A stretch of 11,381 bases of DNA from Usnea hakonensis (lineage: Eukaryota > Ascomycota > Lecanoromycetes > Lecanorales > Parmeliaceae), in assembly GCA_013423325.1 (NCBI GenBank), contig BLJB01000279.1, positions 1-11,381 on the forward strand. Reading direction: 5' to 3'. The notes under the pieces are model-generated. The model saw only the letters and a program-made list of their open reading frames with translations. It searched no databases and was not told the DNA's origin. Position numbers and translations under genes: made by a program. Below, one piece after another: positions 8,992 to 11,381 of this stretch (positions are counted from its first letter, which is position 1; every line of letters starts with the position of its first letter).

Positions 8992-9163
8992 TATTACGGA
9001 TATTCTTTATATAGAATATATGCGGAGCCTTATAGAGCTTAGCGAGCCTTAGCGCCTTAGTATTACGGCCTTATAAGGAGGATTCTTTCTATAGATACCT
9101 TTCTCACACATATTACATAGATTATATTTATATATATAATACTACTTATATCGTTTTCTAATA
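8992..9163 (+). repeat. 3' LTR (172 bp)
   Basis: Partner of the LTR at 6819-6990, offset by exactly 2173 bases and gap-free. It keeps five CpA/TpG sites, including CACACA at 9105-9110 where the 5' copy has become CATATA. No clear polypurine tract is seen just before it. Confidence 0.9.
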
Positions 9164-9312
9164 AATTTAATAGCGGTAATATTAATTATTAAGAGTATCT
9201 TATATAATATTAGAGTTATATATAAGTATAGAGAATATAAAATAAGATATTATTAGATACTAGAAGATCTATATTAATATTATTAATACTTCTAACTAAA
9301 ATATTAATCTTC
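9164..9312. repeat. Target duplication and right part of tandem repeat copy 3
   Basis: AATTT at 9164-9168 repeats the bases left of the element. Then 9169-9312 continues the interrupted 200-bp unit: AAGAGTATCTTATA matches the AGGAGTATCTTATA block, and the copy ends in TTC followed by G as the others do. It is more diverged than copies 1 and 2. Rejoined length is 199 bp. Confidence 0.75.
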
Positions 9313-9738
9313 GACTATATAATATTATTTAGCTTTTAAGACAAGAATACGTAAATACTATAAGCTTTAAGTAATTATTATTATAATTAGATTATTAATA
9401 GTATTATAATATCTAGGTATCTAGGTAGAGTATAAAGAGGACGAAAGAAGATACTCTATTAAAAATTTAGTAGAACCTCTAAATATTAGATCCTAAAAAA
9501 AAATTTAGTAATAGCTATAGTAGAGCTTTATAATTATACTCCCTATATATTATATCTCGGATAGCTAAACTATACTAGAAATATACTCTAATCGACTTAT
9601 AAATAGATCTTTATATATAAGCCTTAGCTATAGAAGATATAATATAGTAAGATTTTATATAAGGTCTATAATTTAGTCCCTACTTTTATTAATCTATACT
9701 ACTTAAAGGAGGATAATAGTAAGGTATCTATTTACTAT
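9313..9738. other. AT-rich decayed DNA, nothing identified
   Basis: No repeat partner, terminal repeat or coherent frame was found within the window. One CpA survives, at 9342. It probably belongs to the same old layer as the sequence to its right. Confidence 0.4.
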
Positions 9739-10890
9739 AGAGGAGGAGGAAGGGGTAGTACTAGAAGACTATTAGCTCGAGTATAAGGCGAAAGGATTAT
9801 TATTAAAACTTTATTAATTATATTATAAGATAAAAGAATAAGATATAATAAGACCTAAATACTTTAAAAATACTATTTTCGAGAATTAGTCGAACTAGAT
9901 ATTAGTTCTAAATATTATACCTATAGAGATCTAATTACTATAAATCTAATTATTATAAAGCCCCTCTTACGAGGCCGGTTCTTTCTAGTTACCTCGTATA
10001 TCTTATTTATCTTATATATCTCTTATAACCCTTATACCTCTTAATCCTATAAATATTACTTTTAATATAAATTATTTCGATTATATAGAAAGGGGTCTAA
10101 TAATAGCTAATACTAGATTTTATATATTTATTATAGTTACCTTTATAATCGCTATAGCTAAGGCGAGTAGATTTATAAATATTATATACTCGGCGTTATA
10201 CTTCTTCTAGTAGTTAAGTACTTAGTTTAATAAATATCGTAGTAGATTCTTATTATCTTTCTTATCCGGGTTATAAACGGTCTAGCTATAAAAACGTTTA
10301 TTTAGGGATCTATACTTATTAGGCTTTTATACCTATATTCTAAATTATCTAGATTTATTATATTTAGGAGAATAAGATATATTATCTATATTTATAGCGG
10401 TAAAGTATACTTTCCTAAATATTTTATCTAGATTAATTATAAGAGCTAAGGCCTTCTAATATAGCTAGTTTAACTATATTTTTAAGTATAAAAAAGCTAT
10501 CTTTAGACTTATTACTATTATCTTTATCTTCGTTTTTATCTTTAAATATAATACGCGGTATAGCTCTAAATAGTATACGCTTAGAATTAGAAACTAAAGT
10601 ATAGTTAATATTAGAGTTAATAATATCTTTCTAAGTATCTCTAGACCTATTTCTAGCTACCGGTATAGAATAACTATCTCTATATATAATATCTACGCCG
10701 CCTCTATTATATATATAGCTTTTTTATAAAACGCCCTTTTCTTTACCTTTTTAATTAGTTATCCCTCAACTAACTATAAAACCTTATTATTAAATACGAG
10801 CTTTAGTAGCTATATACTTAAATCTAGAGGGTTCGCGCTATATAAATTTATTAAAAGTCTATTAACGAGTACGCTTTTTACCCCTCGCGC
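9739..10890 (+). pseudogene. Unidentified decayed frame, strand uncertain
   Basis: A forward frame beginning with a run of Glu codons at 9739 can be followed about 385 codons with only TAA/TAG stops. These are sparse from about 10305 to 10870 (about six in 185 codons). Composition in that part is Ile, Phe, Ser and Arg rich. No known domain is recognised. The complementary minus frame is also fairly open from about 10740 to 10440, reading Lys, Asp, Asn and Ser rich with a helix-like IVELLRVNKSTIAKL segment further upstream (about 10900-10945). Either strand could be the true coding strand: after RIP, CTA/TTA Leu codons on one strand face TAG/TAA on the other. Treat the call as a placeholder for an old transposon gene. 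Confidence 0.25.
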
Positions 10891-11311
10891 CTAGTAGTTA
10901 CCCTATAAGCTTAGCTATAGTAGATTTATTAACGCGTAGTAGCTCTACTATAGCCTCGTTAGATTTATTATAATCTATAAAAGTATCCTCTTATTTAAGA
11001 TACTAATATAAATAAATATTACTAAGCTTTAATATTAGATTATTTTTATTTATTCGCCGCTCTATTATATATATATATAGAAATCCTATTATTAAGATAA
11101 AGTATCTAATATACGGCTTTATCTAATAATAAACGACTTTAAAATATTAAAAAAGTATTATCTTTAGAGTAAATAATAAGACTTTTATATAAAGGTTACG
11201 AAAGATCGGCTTCTTAATATATATTAAAATTTATATTTTAATCTTACCGAACTTAATTAAATAGGTCTAAAGTTTATTTATAAGTATTAGATTACCCTCC
11301 CTAGGGAAGGG
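10891..11311. other. Right end of the RIP tract, no gene resolved
   Basis: The stretch is AT-rich and contains no CpA/TpG until the last bases. No terminal repeat matching the left end of the tract was found. Composition changes within about 20 bp at its right edge. Confidence 0.45.
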
Positions 11312-11312
11312 T
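11294..11312. repeat. Palindrome at the right RIP boundary
   Basis: ACCCTCCCTAGGGAAGGGT is a near-perfect palindrome centred on CTAG, with one mismatched base pair. It sits exactly where normal composition resumes, so it may be an element terminus or a target-site feature. Confidence 0.5.
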
Positions 11313-11381
11313 GGGAACAACACGACGCAGGGAAAAGAGAAAGGAAGGAGACGGAGGCAATAAGGGGAAGAGTGCGGGGCT
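11313..11381. other. Unmutated purine-rich flank
   Basis: Purine-rich sequence with ordinary CpA/TpG content (for example AACAACACGACGCAG at 11316-11330). It is too short to assign. It resembles the left flank in composition rather than the AT-rich tract. Confidence 0.5.

Larger units (their letters stand above)
6819..9163 (+). mobile_element. Complete small LTR retrotransposon, gag-only (non-autonomous)
   Basis: Two 172-bp LTRs bound an internal region of about 2.0 kb. AATTT at 6814-6818 and 9164-9168 is a perfect 5-bp target duplication. Removing the element plus one AATTT restores the 200-bp tandem repeat to within one base. LTR ends are TATTACG and AATA, which are TGTTACG-like and AACA-like ends after CpA-to-TpA change. 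The internal region holds a leader with degenerate repeats and one gag-like frame. There is no room for protease, reverse transcriptase, RNase H and integrase, so mobility would need enzymes from another element. This resembles the published TR-GAG class of non-autonomous LTR elements. Confidence 0.88.
1624..11311. other. RIP-saturated AT-rich tract built of nested transposons
   Basis: Composition shifts sharply at the start codon of the LINE ORF1 and again near 11311. A base-by-base reading finds about 30 CpA plus TpG sites in the tract, and none from 1624 to 3401. CpG (for example TCGAT, GCGCG), CpC and CpT remain common, and TpA is very frequent. That is the pattern of fungal RIP, which deaminates C in CpA within repeated DNA on both strands. 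Degraded frames inside contain TAA and TAG but essentially no TGA, as expected when TpG is removed. Such tracts are normally heterochromatic and silent; that last point is inference. Confidence 0.93.

Noticed and set aside
1624..11311. Mitochondrial or bacterial AT-rich origin of the tract
   Set aside because: Selective loss of CpA/TpG with retained CpG, transition-only differences between repeat copies, and nested fungal-type retroelements point to RIP in nuclear DNA.

Overview
The window reads as a piece of a filamentous ascomycete (Pezizomycotina) nuclear genome. From about 1624 to 11311 it is a long, extremely AT-rich tract that carries the signature of repeat-induced point mutation (RIP). 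CpA and its complement TpG have almost vanished: by hand I count about 30 in 9.7 kb, where base composition alone would predict many hundreds. CpG, CpC and CpT survive, and short GC-rich islands remain wherever they hold no CpA/TpG. Loss of TpG removes ATG, so this tract has no conventional ORF. The genes in it can only be seen as reading frames whose stops are TAA/TAG (from CAA, CAG or TGG) and whose Cys/His positions have become Tyr.

Layout. 1-621 has ordinary composition and no convincing gene, apart from a possible last exon of a membrane protein at 1-96. 622-1623, minus strand, is ORF1 of a Tad-type LINE. It is one frame broken by a single internal TAG, and it lacks its C-terminal part. 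1624-3640 is the most AT-rich stretch. It contains a 109-bp-period duplication, a weak plus-strand frame and an inverted repeat.

3640-5785, minus strand, is the decayed Gag of a retrotransposon (probably Ty3/gypsy). Its CCHC zinc knuckle is split exactly by a 593-bp TIR element (4057-4649) with a TA target duplication. 5786-6363 has no gene that I can see. 6364-9312 holds three copies of a 200-bp tandem repeat. The third copy is interrupted by a complete 2345-bp LTR element (6819-9163) with 172-bp LTRs, a 5-bp target duplication and a single gag-like frame. 9313-11311 is more decayed DNA with one unidentified frame. The AT-rich tract ends abruptly near 11311 and normal-composition DNA resumes.

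Relative age can be read from leftover CpA/TpG: about 0.7 per kb in the oldest layer, about 6 per kb in the LTR element and about 17 per kb in the TIR element. This matches the nesting order, so the window is a layered record of insertion followed by RIP. I see no functional gene and no new enzymatic system. The value here is the near-saturated RIP and the way the nested elements can be resolved from sequence alone.
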